64,000 nt of DNA from Thermoleophilia bacterium SCSIO 60948 (GTDB lineage Bacteria > Actinomycetota > Thermoleophilia > Solirubrobacterales > 70-9), in assembly GCA_021496505.1 (NCBI GenBank), contig CP053031.1, positions 2,844,001 to 2,908,000 of the forward strand, written 5' to 3'. The position numbers and the translations under genes were made by a program. The notes below the pieces were generated by a model, which saw only the letters and a program-made list of their open reading frames with translations, was not told where the DNA came from and made no database searches. Of the stretch, positions 35,468 to 43,951 are shown piece by piece. Positions within the stretch are counted from its first letter, which is position 1; each line of letters starts with the position of its first letter.

Positions 35468-35473
35468 TACATT
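35468..35473 (+). promoter_or_regulatory. Probable -10 box of the MFS transporter gene
   Basis: TACATT lies 6 bases before ATG 35480 and no Shine-Dalgarno sequence is present; leaderless pattern. Confidence 0.45.
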
Positions 35474-35479
35474 CGAAGA

Positions 35480-36724
35480 ATGAGCTCGACGAGCCCCGCA
35501 CACGCAGCCGCGATCGAGCGCGGTTGGCTCGGCCGCACCGCCGCCTTCTGGTCGCTCGCCGCGATCCTCGGCTTCTTCCTCGCCGCCTCCGCCGCGCCGT
35601 CACCGCTCTATCCCGTCTACCAGGCGGCGCTCGGATTCTCGGCCTTCACGCTGACCGAGATCTTCGCGATCTACGTCGTCGGACTGCTCGCCGCGCTGAT
35701 CTTCGCCGGCTCGCTGTCGGACGTCGTCGGGCGCCGTCCCGTCCTGCTCGCAGCGCTCGCGATCCAGCTCGTCTCGATGGGCCTGTTCCTGATCGCCACC
35801 GACGTCGGCCTGCTGCTCGCCGCGCGTCTGACCCAGGGCGTCGCGACCGGGCTGGCGATGGGGGCGATGAGCGGTGCGCTCGTCGATCTCGCACCGCCCG
35901 GCAATGAGGAGCGCGGCCCGCTCGTCGCCAGCATCGCGCCACTCGTCGGCCTCGCGGTGGGTGCGCTCGGCGCCGGGCTGCTCGTCGAGTTCGGGCCCGA
36001 CCCGGTGCGACTGATCTTCTGGTTGATGCTCGGCCTGTTCGCGCTCGCGGTCGTGCTCGTCGCGCGGACGCCCGAGACCGTCGCCGTCCGCGGCCGGATC
36101 GCCGACGGCCTGCGCCCGCGCCTCGCGGTCCCGCCCGCGGCGCGCGCGCCGTTCGTCTCGATCGTCCCGGTCCTGATCGCCACCTGGGCGCTCGGCGGCC
36201 TCTACCTCTCGCTCGGCCCGAGCGTCGTCAGCGAGCAGCTCGGCTCCGACAGCCACGTCACCGCGGGGCTCGTGATCGTCTGTCTGGCCTCGATGGGTGC
36301 CCTGGGTTCGGCGCTCGCCCGCAACACGCCGCCACGTACGACGATGCTGCGCGGCGCCGCGATGCTGGTCGTCGGCGTCGGAATCACGCTCGTAGCGCTG
36401 AACGTCGAGTCGATCGCGCTGTTCTTCGCCGGCAGCATCGTCGCGGGGCTCGGGTTCGGCCCGTCGTTCGGCGGCGCCTTCCGCGGCCTGATGGCGCTCG
36501 CGCCCCCCGACGGACGCGCCGGGCTCTCGAGCGCGATCCTGCTCGCCTCCTACGCGTCGTTCTCGATCCCGGCGACGATCGCCGGCATCGCGTCCGACCG
36601 CGTCGGTCTGCTGCCGACGGCGAACGTCTACGGCGCGCTGATCATGTGCTTCGCCGCGATCGCGATCGCGGTGTCGGTCGTCCGCACACGGCGCGCCGCG
36701 GCCGCCGTCCCGAGCGCCGGCTGA
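35480..36724 (+). CDS. Major facilitator superfamily transporter
   Basis: A 414-residue membrane protein with twelve predicted segments. The MFS motif A region between helices 2 and 3 reads GSLSDVVGRRPVL, with the conserved Gly, Asp and Arg-Arg. Helix 1 begins WSLAAILGFFLAASAAPSPLYPVY, a start seen in drug/proton antiporters. The substrate cannot be read from sequence; small-molecule efflux is the usual role. It converges with the carotenoid oxygenase gene, from which it is separated by a short shared hairpin. The PadR regulator gene beyond that might act on it, but it is not adjacent. Confidence 0.88.
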   Translation: MSSTSPAHAAAIERGWLGRTAAFWSLAAILGFFLAASAAPSPLYPVYQAALGFSAFTLTEIFAIYVVGLLAALIFAGSLSDVVGRRPVLLAALAIQLVSMGLFLIATDVGLLLAARLTQGVATGLAMGAMSGALVDLAPPGNEERGPLVASIAPLVGLAVGALGAGLLVEFGPDPVRLIFWLMLGLFALAVVLVARTPETVAVRGRIADGLRPRLAVPPAARAPFVSIVPVLIATWALGGLYLSLGPSVVSEQLGSDSHVTAGLVIVCLASMGALGSALARNTPPRTTMLRGAAMLVVGVGITLVALNVESIALFFAGSIVAGLGFGPSFGGAFRGLMALAPPDGRAGLSSAILLASYASFSIPATIAGIASDRVGLLPTANVYGALIMCFAAIAIAVSVVRTRRAAAAVPSAG

Positions 36725-36739
36725 GCCCGGCGCCCGGGC
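36725..36739. terminator. Bidirectional hairpin between convergent genes
   Basis: GCCCGG-CGC-CCGGGC begins immediately after the MFS stop codon and lies 8 bases past the oxygenase stop on the other strand. Stem 6, loop 3. Confidence 0.5.
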
Positions 36740-36747
36740 GGGCGCGA

Positions 36748-38181
36748 TCACACCGAGCGGCTGAACCGGCCGTGGAAGTGGAACGGAATCGCGTGCGGCA
36801 CCCTCGCCCTCGCGATCTCGTGGAGGTCGTGCGCATCGAGGACGAGCAGGAACGAGTCTTGCCGCTCCGCGTCGAGCACGACCGACAGCAGAGCGCCGTC
36901 GTCCTCGGCCGCCGCATCCGGCGCCGCGACGAACACCGGCTCGCCCGGGTAGCAGCCGGCCTCGCTCCAGGTGGTGTGGCTGCGCTCCTCGACGTCGGCG
37001 CGGACGATGGTGTCGAACCACCGGAACGACGACGCGCCGACCCCCCATCCGTAGCGGTAGGGGCGCTCGTTGCAGCGGCCGTAGTTGATCTGCCCGAGCT
37101 CGAACGGGGCGTCGATGAGACGCTCCGCCTCGACGGTCCGCCCCACCGGGTCGATTCGCAGCCGCGTCAGCGCCATGTCGGGGAGGCCGCCGCCGCTTCG
37201 CAGCTGATCGAGATAGAGCCGCTCGACTATCGAGGCGTCCTCGTAGGCCGAGAGGTCGGCGACGATCGTCCCATCCCCGTCCTCGTAGGCGTTGAGGAAG
37301 TGGAACGCGAACATCGATGGGGCGGTGATCGGCTCGGAGGCCTCGCCCGTGGCGCGGTCGATCAGGAAGATCCGCGTTCCGCGCTCGGGCTCCCAGCCGT
37401 AGTTCTCGGCGTAGGGACGTCCTGACAGCGCGAGCTTGAGCGGGTTGAGGACCCACGGGAACTCGGCGAGGACGATGTGGCGCTCGGTGAGCCCGAAGGA
37501 GTGGACGTAGCCGGTCTTCCGAGTCGGGATGCCCGCGATCACCTCGGGGGTCGAGGAGTCCGGCCCGAGGTGGAAGAACCGGTACTCCGTGCGCGGCCCG
37601 AGGCGGGCGGCGTAGTTGAGCATCCCGCCGTCGGAGCGCTCGAGGTGAGGGTGCGCGGTCGTGAGGATCCCCGGGGGCTTGAACGCCACGCCGGCGGAAT
37701 CGAGCGTGCGCGGGTCGAACTCGACCGAGATCGGAGCCTCGGTCATCGAGAGGAAGCGCTCGCCCAGCCGGACGACGTTGACGTTGGCGTTGTCGCCGAA
37801 GCCGGGCGAGAACATCGACTGCACGCGTCCGAACAGCGACCGGCACGGATCGGTCGCGAACTCGCTGAACGGGATCTCGCCGGTCTCCTCCGCCTTGCGC
37901 CACGTCTTGCCGCGGTAGAAGCGGTTGCCGTAGGAGACCCGGCCGCCGGAGAAGGAGAAGCGGTGCAGCATCGTCAGCCCGTCGAACCAGTGGCGGTACG
38001 GCTGCTCGCCGACCTCGAAGCGCGCCGGGCCCGTCCGCAGCAGCGATCCCTCGAGCCACGCGGGCAGCTGACCGGTGAGCTCGAGCTCGTCGTTCGTGCG
38101 CTCGTCGGTCAGCGTCTCGAACCCGATCGCGTACTCCGGTCGCGTTAGTGCCGATGCCCTGGCTCCGCTCGTGATCGCCAT
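36748..38181 (-). CDS. Carotenoid oxygenase (retinal-pigment-epithelium RPE65 family)
   Basis: A 477-residue non-heme iron oxygenase that cleaves a conjugated double bond of a carotenoid or stilbene-like substrate. Family blocks visible: GSLLRTGPARFEVG, HWFDGLTMLHRFSF (iron-ligand-bearing region follows), TAHPHLERSDG, YVHSFGLTERHIVLAE, FAFHFLNAYED, and C-terminal IPFHFHGRF with the last His ligand. ATG 38181 is chosen because GGAGGG lies 7 bases upstream; an in-frame ATG at 38211 is less well placed. The gene diverges from a PadR regulator gene, which probably controls it. Apocarotenoid signalling, retinal production or lignostilbene cleavage are all possible. Confidence 0.9.
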   Translation of the reverse strand: MAITSGARASALTRPEYAIGFETLTDERTNDELELTGQLPAWLEGSLLRTGPARFEVGEQPYRHWFDGLTMLHRFSFSGGRVSYGNRFYRGKTWRKAEETGEIPFSEFATDPCRSLFGRVQSMFSPGFGDNANVNVVRLGERFLSMTEAPISVEFDPRTLDSAGVAFKPPGILTTAHPHLERSDGGMLNYAARLGPRTEYRFFHLGPDSSTPEVIAGIPTRKTGYVHSFGLTERHIVLAEFPWVLNPLKLALSGRPYAENYGWEPERGTRIFLIDRATGEASEPITAPSMFAFHFLNAYEDGDGTIVADLSAYEDASIVERLYLDQLRSGGGLPDMALTRLRIDPVGRTVEAERLIDAPFELGQINYGRCNERPYRYGWGVGASSFRWFDTIVRADVEERSHTTWSEAGCYPGEPVFVAAPDAAAEDDGALLSVVLDAERQDSFLLVLDAHDLHEIARARVPHAIPFHFHGRFSRSV

Positions 38182-38219
38182 CGCAGCTCCCTCCAGATCC
38201 CACCGGGTCATAGTTCGGG

Positions 38220-38247
38220 TTGAACCGTTCCGAAAGTAGGTTACGAT
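38220..38247 (+). promoter_or_regulatory. Leaderless promoter of the PadR gene
   Basis: TTGAAC (38220-38225), 16-base spacer, TACGAT (38242-38247). GTG 38255 follows after 7 bases. The region is shared with the divergent oxygenase gene, so a PadR operator is expected here. Confidence 0.6.
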
Positions 38248-38254
38248 CGCGGTC

Positions 38255-38785
38255 GTGTCAAGCGTTCGGCTCACGCCCACGGCGTATGTCGTCCTCGGGT
38301 TGATCGAGGCAAGGCAGCCGGCCACGCCCTACGACATCAAGCAGCTCGCGGCGGCCAGCACCTCGAACTTCTGGACCGTCCCGCACACGCAGCTCTACGC
38401 CGAGTGCTCGCGGCTCGCCGAGGCCGGCCTGCTCGACGAGGAGCGCGAGGACAGCGGGCGCCGGCGGCGTATCTACCGCTTGACGCCGCTCGGCGGCGAG
38501 CGGCTCTCGGAGTGGCGGCACGACCCGCGGACCCGGGCGTCGGAGTTCCGCGACCTCGGCGTCCTGAAGCTGTTCTTCGGCGGCGATCCCGTCGCGCTGG
38601 CGCCCTGCGAGATCGCGCGCCACGAGGAGAAGCTGGCCGAGTTCGAGCACACCGCGCGCGGCGAGCTGCCCGAAGGGATGCGGCGCGCGCTCGAGTTCGG
38701 GATCGAGTTCGAGCGCACCCTGATCGCGAGCTGGCGTCGCATCGCCGACGGCGATCCCGGCTCGGACGAGCGGCGGAGCCCTTAG
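38255..38785 (+). CDS. PadR-family transcriptional regulator
   Basis: A 176-residue PadR-type regulator. The N-terminal winged helix runs LTPTAYVVLGLIEARQPATPYDIKQL, then WTVPHTQLYAECSRLAEAGLLDEEREDSGRRRRIYRLTPLGGERL, a textbook PadR recognition helix and wing. The C-terminal part (residues 95-165) is the helical dimerisation region found in the longer PadR subfamily. GTG 38255 sits 7 bases after the -10 box. It diverges from the carotenoid oxygenase gene and is the obvious candidate to repress it, perhaps responding to a phenolic or apocarotenoid ligand. Its stop codon overlaps the convergent phosphotransferase gene by 4 bases. Confidence 0.88.
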   Translation: MSSVRLTPTAYVVLGLIEARQPATPYDIKQLAAASTSNFWTVPHTQLYAECSRLAEAGLLDEEREDSGRRRRIYRLTPLGGERLSEWRHDPRTRASEFRDLGVLKLFFGGDPVALAPCEIARHEEKLAEFEHTARGELPEGMRRALEFGIEFERTLIASWRRIADGDPGSDERRSP

Positions 38786-39816
38786 ACGCGCTCGGCCTGA
38801 TCGGCCGCGGCGGCGAGGTCGGCGACGATCGCCTCGAAGTGCTCGTAGCCGTCGGCCGACTTGCCGTACTGCCCACGCCCATAGCGGGCGAGCACGCCCT
38901 CGAGGATGATCGCGAGCTTCCAGTAGCCGAGCGCGACGTAGAAGTCGATCTCCGACAGGTCGCGGCCGGAGCGCTCGGCGTAGAGATCGCGGATCCGCTC
39001 GCGCTCGAGGAAGCCGTCGGCGAGCGTCGGCGCGTCGGCGAGCGGCGCGAGGTCGTCGCCGGGGCGCGCCCAGTAGACGAGCAGCAGTCCGACGTCGGCG
39101 AGCGGGTCGCCGAGCGTCGAGAGCTCCCAGTCGAGAACGGCGCGGACCTCGCCCTCCGGGGAGAGGATCATGTTGTCGAGCCGGTAGTCGCCGTGGACGA
39201 TCCGCGCCGGGCCCTGCTCGGGGACCCGCGCCGCGAGCCGCTGGTGGACGTCGTCGATCAGCTCGAGCTCGCGCGTCTTCGACTTCTCCCACTGGCCGTG
39301 CCAGCGCTTGAGCTGGCGCTCGACGTAGCCCTCCTTGCGCCCGAGCTCGCCGAGCCCGACGGCGTCGGGGTCGACGGAGTGGATCGCGACGAGGGCGTCG
39401 ACGACGCGCTCGGAGATCCGCTCGCGCTCGGCCTCGTCGAAGGCTTTCTCGGCGTCTGAGCGCGTGCGCAGGATCGGCCCCTCGACGTGCTCCATGACGT
39501 AGAACGGCGCGCCGTTGACGTCATCGGAATCCGAGTAGCCCGCGACCGGCGGGACCGGAACCAGGGAGCCACTCAGCGCCGACATGATCCGCTGCTCGCG
39601 GCCCATGTCGTGCGCGGAGGCGAGCCGCTCGCCCAGCGGCGGCCGGCGCAGGACCCAGCGCGAGCCCTCCGCGTCGGTCACCGTGAACGTCAGGTTCGAG
39701 CGGCCACCCGTGATCCGCTCGTAGCCGAGCGGCGCCGATGCCTGCGGGACGTGGTCGGCGAACCAGCGCTCGACCTCGGCCGGCTCGATCCCGTCGGGCG
39801 CCTCGGCCTCGGCCAT
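38782..39816 (-). CDS. Phosphotransferase (aminoglycoside-phosphotransferase fold, ACAD10/11-like)
   Basis: A 344-residue protein with the APH/choline-kinase fold. Landmarks: SNLTFTV and WVLRRPPLGE (nucleotide-binding region), VMEHVEGPIL, the catalytic loop VHGDYRLDNMI with the HGD-x-x-x-x-N pattern, and LDWELSTLGDPLADVGLL for the metal-binding Asp. This subgroup matches the N-terminal kinase-like domain of human ACAD10/11, which phosphorylates 4-hydroxyacyl-CoA. Given the many acyl-CoA enzymes in this genome, hydroxy-acid catabolism is a reasonable role. ATG 39816 comes 2 bases after the stop codon of the DEAD-box gene, so they share a message. Confidence 0.85.
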   Translation of the reverse strand: MAEAEAPDGIEPAEVERWFADHVPQASAPLGYERITGGRSNLTFTVTDAEGSRWVLRRPPLGERLASAHDMGREQRIMSALSGSLVPVPPVAGYSDSDDVNGAPFYVMEHVEGPILRTRSDAEKAFDEAERERISERVVDALVAIHSVDPDAVGLGELGRKEGYVERQLKRWHGQWEKSKTRELELIDDVHQRLAARVPEQGPARIVHGDYRLDNMILSPEGEVRAVLDWELSTLGDPLADVGLLLVYWARPGDDLAPLADAPTLADGFLERERIRDLYAERSGRDLSEIDFYVALGYWKLAIILEGVLARYGRGQYGKSADGYEHFEAIVADLAAAADQAERV

Positions 39817-39818
39817 CC

Positions 39819-41510
39819 CTAGTCCTTCGCGTATTCCATCCGGACCTGGCGGCCCTTGATCTTCGTGCCGTCGAGGCGCTCGAGCGCGAGGCGCGCGGCC
39901 TCCGACTCGAGCTCCACGAACGAGAACCGTTCGAGCACCCGGATCGACTCGATCGCCTCGTCGGGGACGACCGCGCCCTCGACGAGCGCCCAACGGACGT
40001 CCTCCTCTTCGAGGCCGCTGCGACGGCCGCGGTTGAGGAACAGCTTCGTGACCTCCTCGTCGTCCATTGCCGTCTCGTCGGCGGTCGCGTCGGTGGGCTC
40101 CGCGGCGGCCTCGGGCTCGGTGGTCTTCGGCTCCGCGTCCAGCTCTGGGACCCCGACCGACTCCGGCGATGCCGGCGGCGCCTCGGGCTGCTCGGTCTCG
40201 AGCGCGTCGGTGAGCTCGGCCGGCGTCGCAGCCGACTCGGGCTCGGGGCCGGTGGCCTCGGCGGGCGAGGCCGAGTCGACGAGCTTCTCGCGCGGGATCG
40301 CGGCTCCGCGTCTGGCGCGGCGGCGTGCCTTCGGGGCGTGCTCGATCCGCTCCTCCGGCGGCTCCCATTCGTCGATCGTCGTGTGGACCTCGCGCTCGTA
40401 GCGGTCGAGGTCCTCACGCTGCGACGGCGTGACGAACGTGATCGCGCGACCCGTGCGCCCGACGCGGCCGGTGCGGCCGATGCGGTGGACGTAGATCTCC
40501 GAGTTGTTGGGCAGGTCGTAGTTGATGACGTGCGTTACGTGCTCGATGTCGAGACCGCGCGCGGCGACATCGGTCGCGACGAGCAACGTCAGCTTGTGGC
40601 CCTTGAAGGAGATCATCACGCCGTCTCGCTGGCCCTGGCTCATGTCGCCGTGGAGCGCCTTGCAGCGCAGGCCGCGATCGCGGAGCGTCTTGTCGAGCCG
40701 CGCGCAGCCGATCTTCGTGCGGCAGAAGATGATCGCCTGCTCTGGCTCCTCGGCCTTCAGCACCTCGATCAGCTTCTCGGTCTTGTCGCGCGCGGAGACC
40801 TCGACGTAGGCCTGCGCGATCGCGTCGACGGTCAGCTTCTTCGGCGTGATCTTGACCGTGACCGGGTCGTACATGTACTGCTCGGCCAGGCGCGCGATCG
40901 GCGGCGGCATCGTCGCCGAGAAGAGCAGCGTCTGGCGCCCGGAGGGGCACATCCGCAGGATCCGCTCGACGTCCTCGATGAAGCCGAGGTCGAGCATCTC
41001 GTCGGCCTCGTCGAGGACGACGTAGCGCGCCGAGGTCAGGACGAGCGAGCGGCGCGAGATCAGGTCCTTCATCCGCCCGACGGTCGCGACGACGACGTGC
41101 GCCCCGCGGCGCAGCTGGGACTGCTGGGTCGCGATCGGCGCCCCGCCGAAGACCGCGACGACCTCGATGTCGAGGTGCTCGGCATAGGAGCGGATCGCCT
41201 GGGTGACCTGGATACAGAGCTCGCGGGTCGGCGTCAGAACGATCGCCTGCGTCTCGTCGGAATCCGGGTCGAGGTACTGGAGCAACGGCAGGCCGAACGC
41301 GGCCGTCTTGCCGGTGCCGGTCTGCGCCTGGCCGATCACGTCGTGGCCCTTGAGCAGCTCGGGAATCGCCTGCGCCTGAATCGGCGTCGGCTCGTCGAAC
41401 CCGAGCTCGTCGAGCGCCTCGGCTATCGGCGGCTTCAGCCCGAGCTCGGAGAACTTCGGGATCGGCGCGTCCGCGGGCGGCGCGTCGGCGGCGGTGGTGG
41501 TGTCAGTCAA
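39819..41510 (-). CDS. DEAD-box RNA helicase with C-terminal RNA-binding domain
   Basis: A 563-residue ATP-dependent RNA helicase from a TTG start with GA-rich sequence upstream. Motifs: Q motif PTPIQAQAIPELL, I AQTGTGKT, Ia PTRELCIQ, II DEAD (VVLDEADEMLD), III SAT (LLFSATMPP), V and VI in ATDVAARGLDI and HRIGRTGRVGRTG. After an acidic, Ala/Pro-rich linker (about residues 395-480) the final 80 residues resemble the DbpA-type RNA-binding domain of CsdA/DeaD (VRWALVEGAVVPDEAIESIRVLERFSFVEL). It probably acts in ribosome assembly or cold RNA remodelling. It starts a two-gene unit with the phosphotransferase. Confidence 0.93.
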   Translation of the reverse strand: MTDTTTAADAPPADAPIPKFSELGLKPPIAEALDELGFDEPTPIQAQAIPELLKGHDVIGQAQTGTGKTAAFGLPLLQYLDPDSDETQAIVLTPTRELCIQVTQAIRSYAEHLDIEVVAVFGGAPIATQQSQLRRGAHVVVATVGRMKDLISRRSLVLTSARYVVLDEADEMLDLGFIEDVERILRMCPSGRQTLLFSATMPPPIARLAEQYMYDPVTVKITPKKLTVDAIAQAYVEVSARDKTEKLIEVLKAEEPEQAIIFCRTKIGCARLDKTLRDRGLRCKALHGDMSQGQRDGVMISFKGHKLTLLVATDVAARGLDIEHVTHVINYDLPNNSEIYVHRIGRTGRVGRTGRAITFVTPSQREDLDRYEREVHTTIDEWEPPEERIEHAPKARRRARRGAAIPREKLVDSASPAEATGPEPESAATPAELTDALETEQPEAPPASPESVGVPELDAEPKTTEPEAAAEPTDATADETAMDDEEVTKLFLNRGRRSGLEEEDVRWALVEGAVVPDEAIESIRVLERFSFVELESEAARLALERLDGTKIKGRQVRMEYAKD

Positions 41511-41585
41511 CTTCTTCTTCTCTCTCGGCCAGGGGCCTCTTGGTACTTGCGTCTCTCATCGCCGACGGCGTCGCCGGCGGATTCA

Positions 41586-42533
41586 TCAGCGGCTCGGATC
41601 GAGCAGGAGCTTGCCCGAGGTGCGCCGGTCTCGCATGTCCGAATGGGCTCTGCGAACCTCAGACAGCGGATAGACCTCGCCGATCGTCACGGACAGATCG
41701 CCCGCCTCGACCGCTGCGAACAGATCACCCACGATAGCCGCGACCTCTTCCCCGCGGGCCATGAGATGGACGAGCCAGAAGCCGATGACGCTGCGGCTTC
41801 GCTGCAGCAGGTGTCCGGTGGAGACCCTGTTGTCCTGCTGCGAGGCGATCCCGAAGCAGACGAGCCGGCCGAGCGGGGCGAGCGAGGCGAGCATCGCGTC
41901 GAAGGTCTCGCCGCCCGTCATCTCGAGCACGAGGTCGACGCGCTCGCCGCCGTTGGCATCGCGGACGTCGTCGGCGAGCGAGTCCGAGCGCGAATCGACC
42001 GTCGCGTCGGCCCCGAGGCTCTCGACGTGCGCGCGCTTCTCGGGGCTCGAGGCGAGCCCGATGACGCGCGCTCCGGCGCGCTTGGCGAGCTGAACGGCGA
42101 GTCCGCCGGTGCCCCCGGCCGCGGCCTCGACGACGACGGTCTCCCCCTCGGCGAGGTGGCCGCAGCGATGGAGCAGCGCATGCGCGGTCAAGCCCTGGAT
42201 CAGGAGCGCGGCGGCGACGTCGTCGGAGACGGCGTCGGGGATGTCGATCAGCCCGGCCTCGGGGACGACGACGCGCTCGGCGTAGGCGCCCGAGGCGGGA
42301 AAGGCGGCGACGCGGCGCCCGTCGGCGGTCGTCCCGGAGACCTCGGTGCCGGGGGTGAGCGGCAGCTCCTGCGGCGCGAGATACTCGTCGCGGGTGACGA
42401 GCGTGTCGGCGAAGTTGATCCCCGCCCGCGCCACGTCGACGAGGACCTCGCCGTCGCCGGGCTGCGGGTCGGGTACGTCGCGCAGCTCGAGCGCGTCCTC
42501 ACCCTTGAATTCCTCGACGACGACTGCCTTCAT
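41586..42533 (-). CDS. NADPH:quinone oxidoreductase, zinc-independent MDR family
   Basis: A 315-residue medium-chain reductase that reduces quinones or activated alkenes with NADPH. Features: GINFADTLVTRDEY, PLTPGTEVSGTTADG, the cofactor-binding AAAGGTGGLAVQLAKRAGARVIGLASSPEK (with the AxxGGVG-like turn) and C-terminal GKLLLDPSR. Structural and catalytic zinc ligands of alcohol dehydrogenases are missing, as in QOR-type members. The gene is upstream of the DEAD-box gene on the same strand, 75 bases away, and diverges from the PfkB gene across a 351-base region. Confidence 0.88.
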   Translation of the reverse strand: MKAVVVEEFKGEDALELRDVPDPQPGDGEVLVDVARAGINFADTLVTRDEYLAPQELPLTPGTEVSGTTADGRRVAAFPASGAYAERVVVPEAGLIDIPDAVSDDVAAALLIQGLTAHALLHRCGHLAEGETVVVEAAAGGTGGLAVQLAKRAGARVIGLASSPEKRAHVESLGADATVDSRSDSLADDVRDANGGERVDLVLEMTGGETFDAMLASLAPLGRLVCFGIASQQDNRVSTGHLLQRSRSVIGFWLVHLMARGEEVAAIVGDLFAAVEAGDLSVTIGEVYPLSEVRRAHSDMRDRRTSGKLLLDPSR

Positions 42534-42642
42534 CGCCAGCGAGTCTCGCAGGTAGGGCTCCGAGGGCTCCGCTTCGCGACGGTCGTCCGCGAACGTGTGG
42601 CCGAGTCAGGTAGGGCGACGGACGCCGACCGCCGACCAACTG

Positions 42643-42679
42643 GGTGACGAAACCCCGGATTGTCGGGGGTTTCGTCACC
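42643..42679. repeat. Palindrome C in the 42534-42884 intergenic region
   Basis: GGTGACGAAACCCC (42643-42656) and GGGGTTTCGTCACC (42666-42679) are perfect 14-bp arms around a 9-nt loop. GACGAAAC recurs at 42695-42702. CAGGTAGGGC occurs twice nearby (42549-42558 and 42607-42616). The 351-base region contains no convincing gene. Because it lies between divergent genes it cannot be a terminator for either. Its size and symmetry recall repeats A and B, but no DUF559 gene is next to it. Confidence 0.75.
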
Positions 42680-42869
42680 GCGCTGCCGTCGCCGGACGAA
42701 ACTCACCGCATAGGTGACAGACGTCAGGCGGCGCACTCGCGCGATGTGATTGCCCCCGCCCCTCTAGGCACTCCCCCTTCGCCGCTCTCAGCAGCGCCGC
42801 CGCGGTGGCGGGGGACGCCGAGCGGAACGCCGAGCGCCCCCAACCGCACGACCCTCCCGCCCCACCGCC

Positions 42870-42875
42870 TAGGCT
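42870..42875 (+). promoter_or_regulatory. Probable -10 box of the PfkB kinase gene
   Basis: TAGGCT lies 9 bases before ATG 42885; leaderless pattern. Confidence 0.4.
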
Positions 42876-42884
42876 CCCCAACCC

Positions 42885-43808
42885 ATGTCACTCACCGCAG
42901 TCGGTTCGATCGCCTTCGACGCAGTCCGCACCCCGTTCGGGGAGCGCGAGCGGATGCTCGGCGGCTCCGCCGTCCACTTCAGCCTCGCCGCCTCGTTCTT
43001 CACGGAGGTCCGCGTCGTCGGGCCGGTGGGGTCGGACTTCGGCGACGCCGAGATCGGGGTCCTCGCCGAGCGCGGGGTCATCTGCGACGACATCGAGCGC
43101 GTCGAGGGCGACACCTTCTTCTGGCGCGGGCACTACGACGATGATGTGAACGTCGCCCACACCGACGACACGCAGCTCGGCGTGTTCGGCGACTTCAAGC
43201 CGACCCTCTCGCCGGACGCATCCGGCTCGGACATGCTCTTCCTCGGCAACATCGTCCCGGCGATCCAGCGCGACGTCCGCTCGCAGAGCGAGGCCGGGTT
43301 CGTCGCACTCGACTCGATGAACCTCTGGATCGACACGGCCAAGGACGAGCTCGAACGCGCGATCGGCGAGGTCGACTGCGTGCTGCTGAACGACGCCGAG
43401 ATCCGCTCGCTGACCGCCGAACCGAATCTCTCGCGCGCGGCGTCGAAGCTGCTCGACCTCGGCCCGCGCGCCGTCGTCGCCAAGCGCGGTGAGTACGGCG
43501 CCGCGCTGTTCACCCGCGACGGCGCCTACGTCCTCCCGGGCCTGCTGCTCTCGGAGGTCCGCGACCCGACCGGCGCCGGCGACTCGTTCGCGGGCGGCTT
43601 CCTGGGTTACCTCGACGGGCTCGGAGCGGATCGGATCGACTCCGAGGCGATGCGCGTCGCGATGGCCGTCGGCACGGTGATCGCCTCGTTCAACGTCGAG
43701 GACTTCGGGACGGAGCGGGTGCAGCGCCTCGAACGCTCCGAGATCGACGCCCGGCTCGACGAGCTCGCCGAGCTGACCCGCTTCGCGGCGTTCGACCGAG
43801 CCGGCTGA
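42885..43808 (+). CDS. PfkB-family carbohydrate kinase
   Basis: A 307-residue sugar or nucleoside kinase of the ribokinase (PfkB) family. The N-terminal glycine motif appears as ERMLGGSAVHFSLAASFF, and the C-terminal signature DPTGAGDSFAGGFLGYL carries the catalytic base Asp233 and the anion hole. Members phosphorylate ribose, fructose, adenosine, or inosine/guanosine; no single subgroup is obvious. The short N-terminal lid (residues 85-110) is acidic and unusual. It lies alone between the palindrome C region and citrate synthase. Confidence 0.88.
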   Translation: MSLTAVGSIAFDAVRTPFGERERMLGGSAVHFSLAASFFTEVRVVGPVGSDFGDAEIGVLAERGVICDDIERVEGDTFFWRGHYDDDVNVAHTDDTQLGVFGDFKPTLSPDASGSDMLFLGNIVPAIQRDVRSQSEAGFVALDSMNLWIDTAKDELERAIGEVDCVLLNDAEIRSLTAEPNLSRAASKLLDLGPRAVVAKRGEYGAALFTRDGAYVLPGLLLSEVRDPTGAGDSFAGGFLGYLDGLGADRIDSEAMRVAMAVGTVIASFNVEDFGTERVQRLERSEIDARLDELAELTRFAAFDRAG

Positions 43809-43951
43809 GCTCGACCCGGCCTGCCTGCGGCCCCGCGGGTCGCCGCTGCCAATACGCTTCACCCGAAGGACCCGCGGGTAACCCTGCCGAGGGCGACTGA
43901 CCGGTCCCCCGAAGACTTCAGACAAGCAGCGAGCGACGCGAGGAGCGGCAA

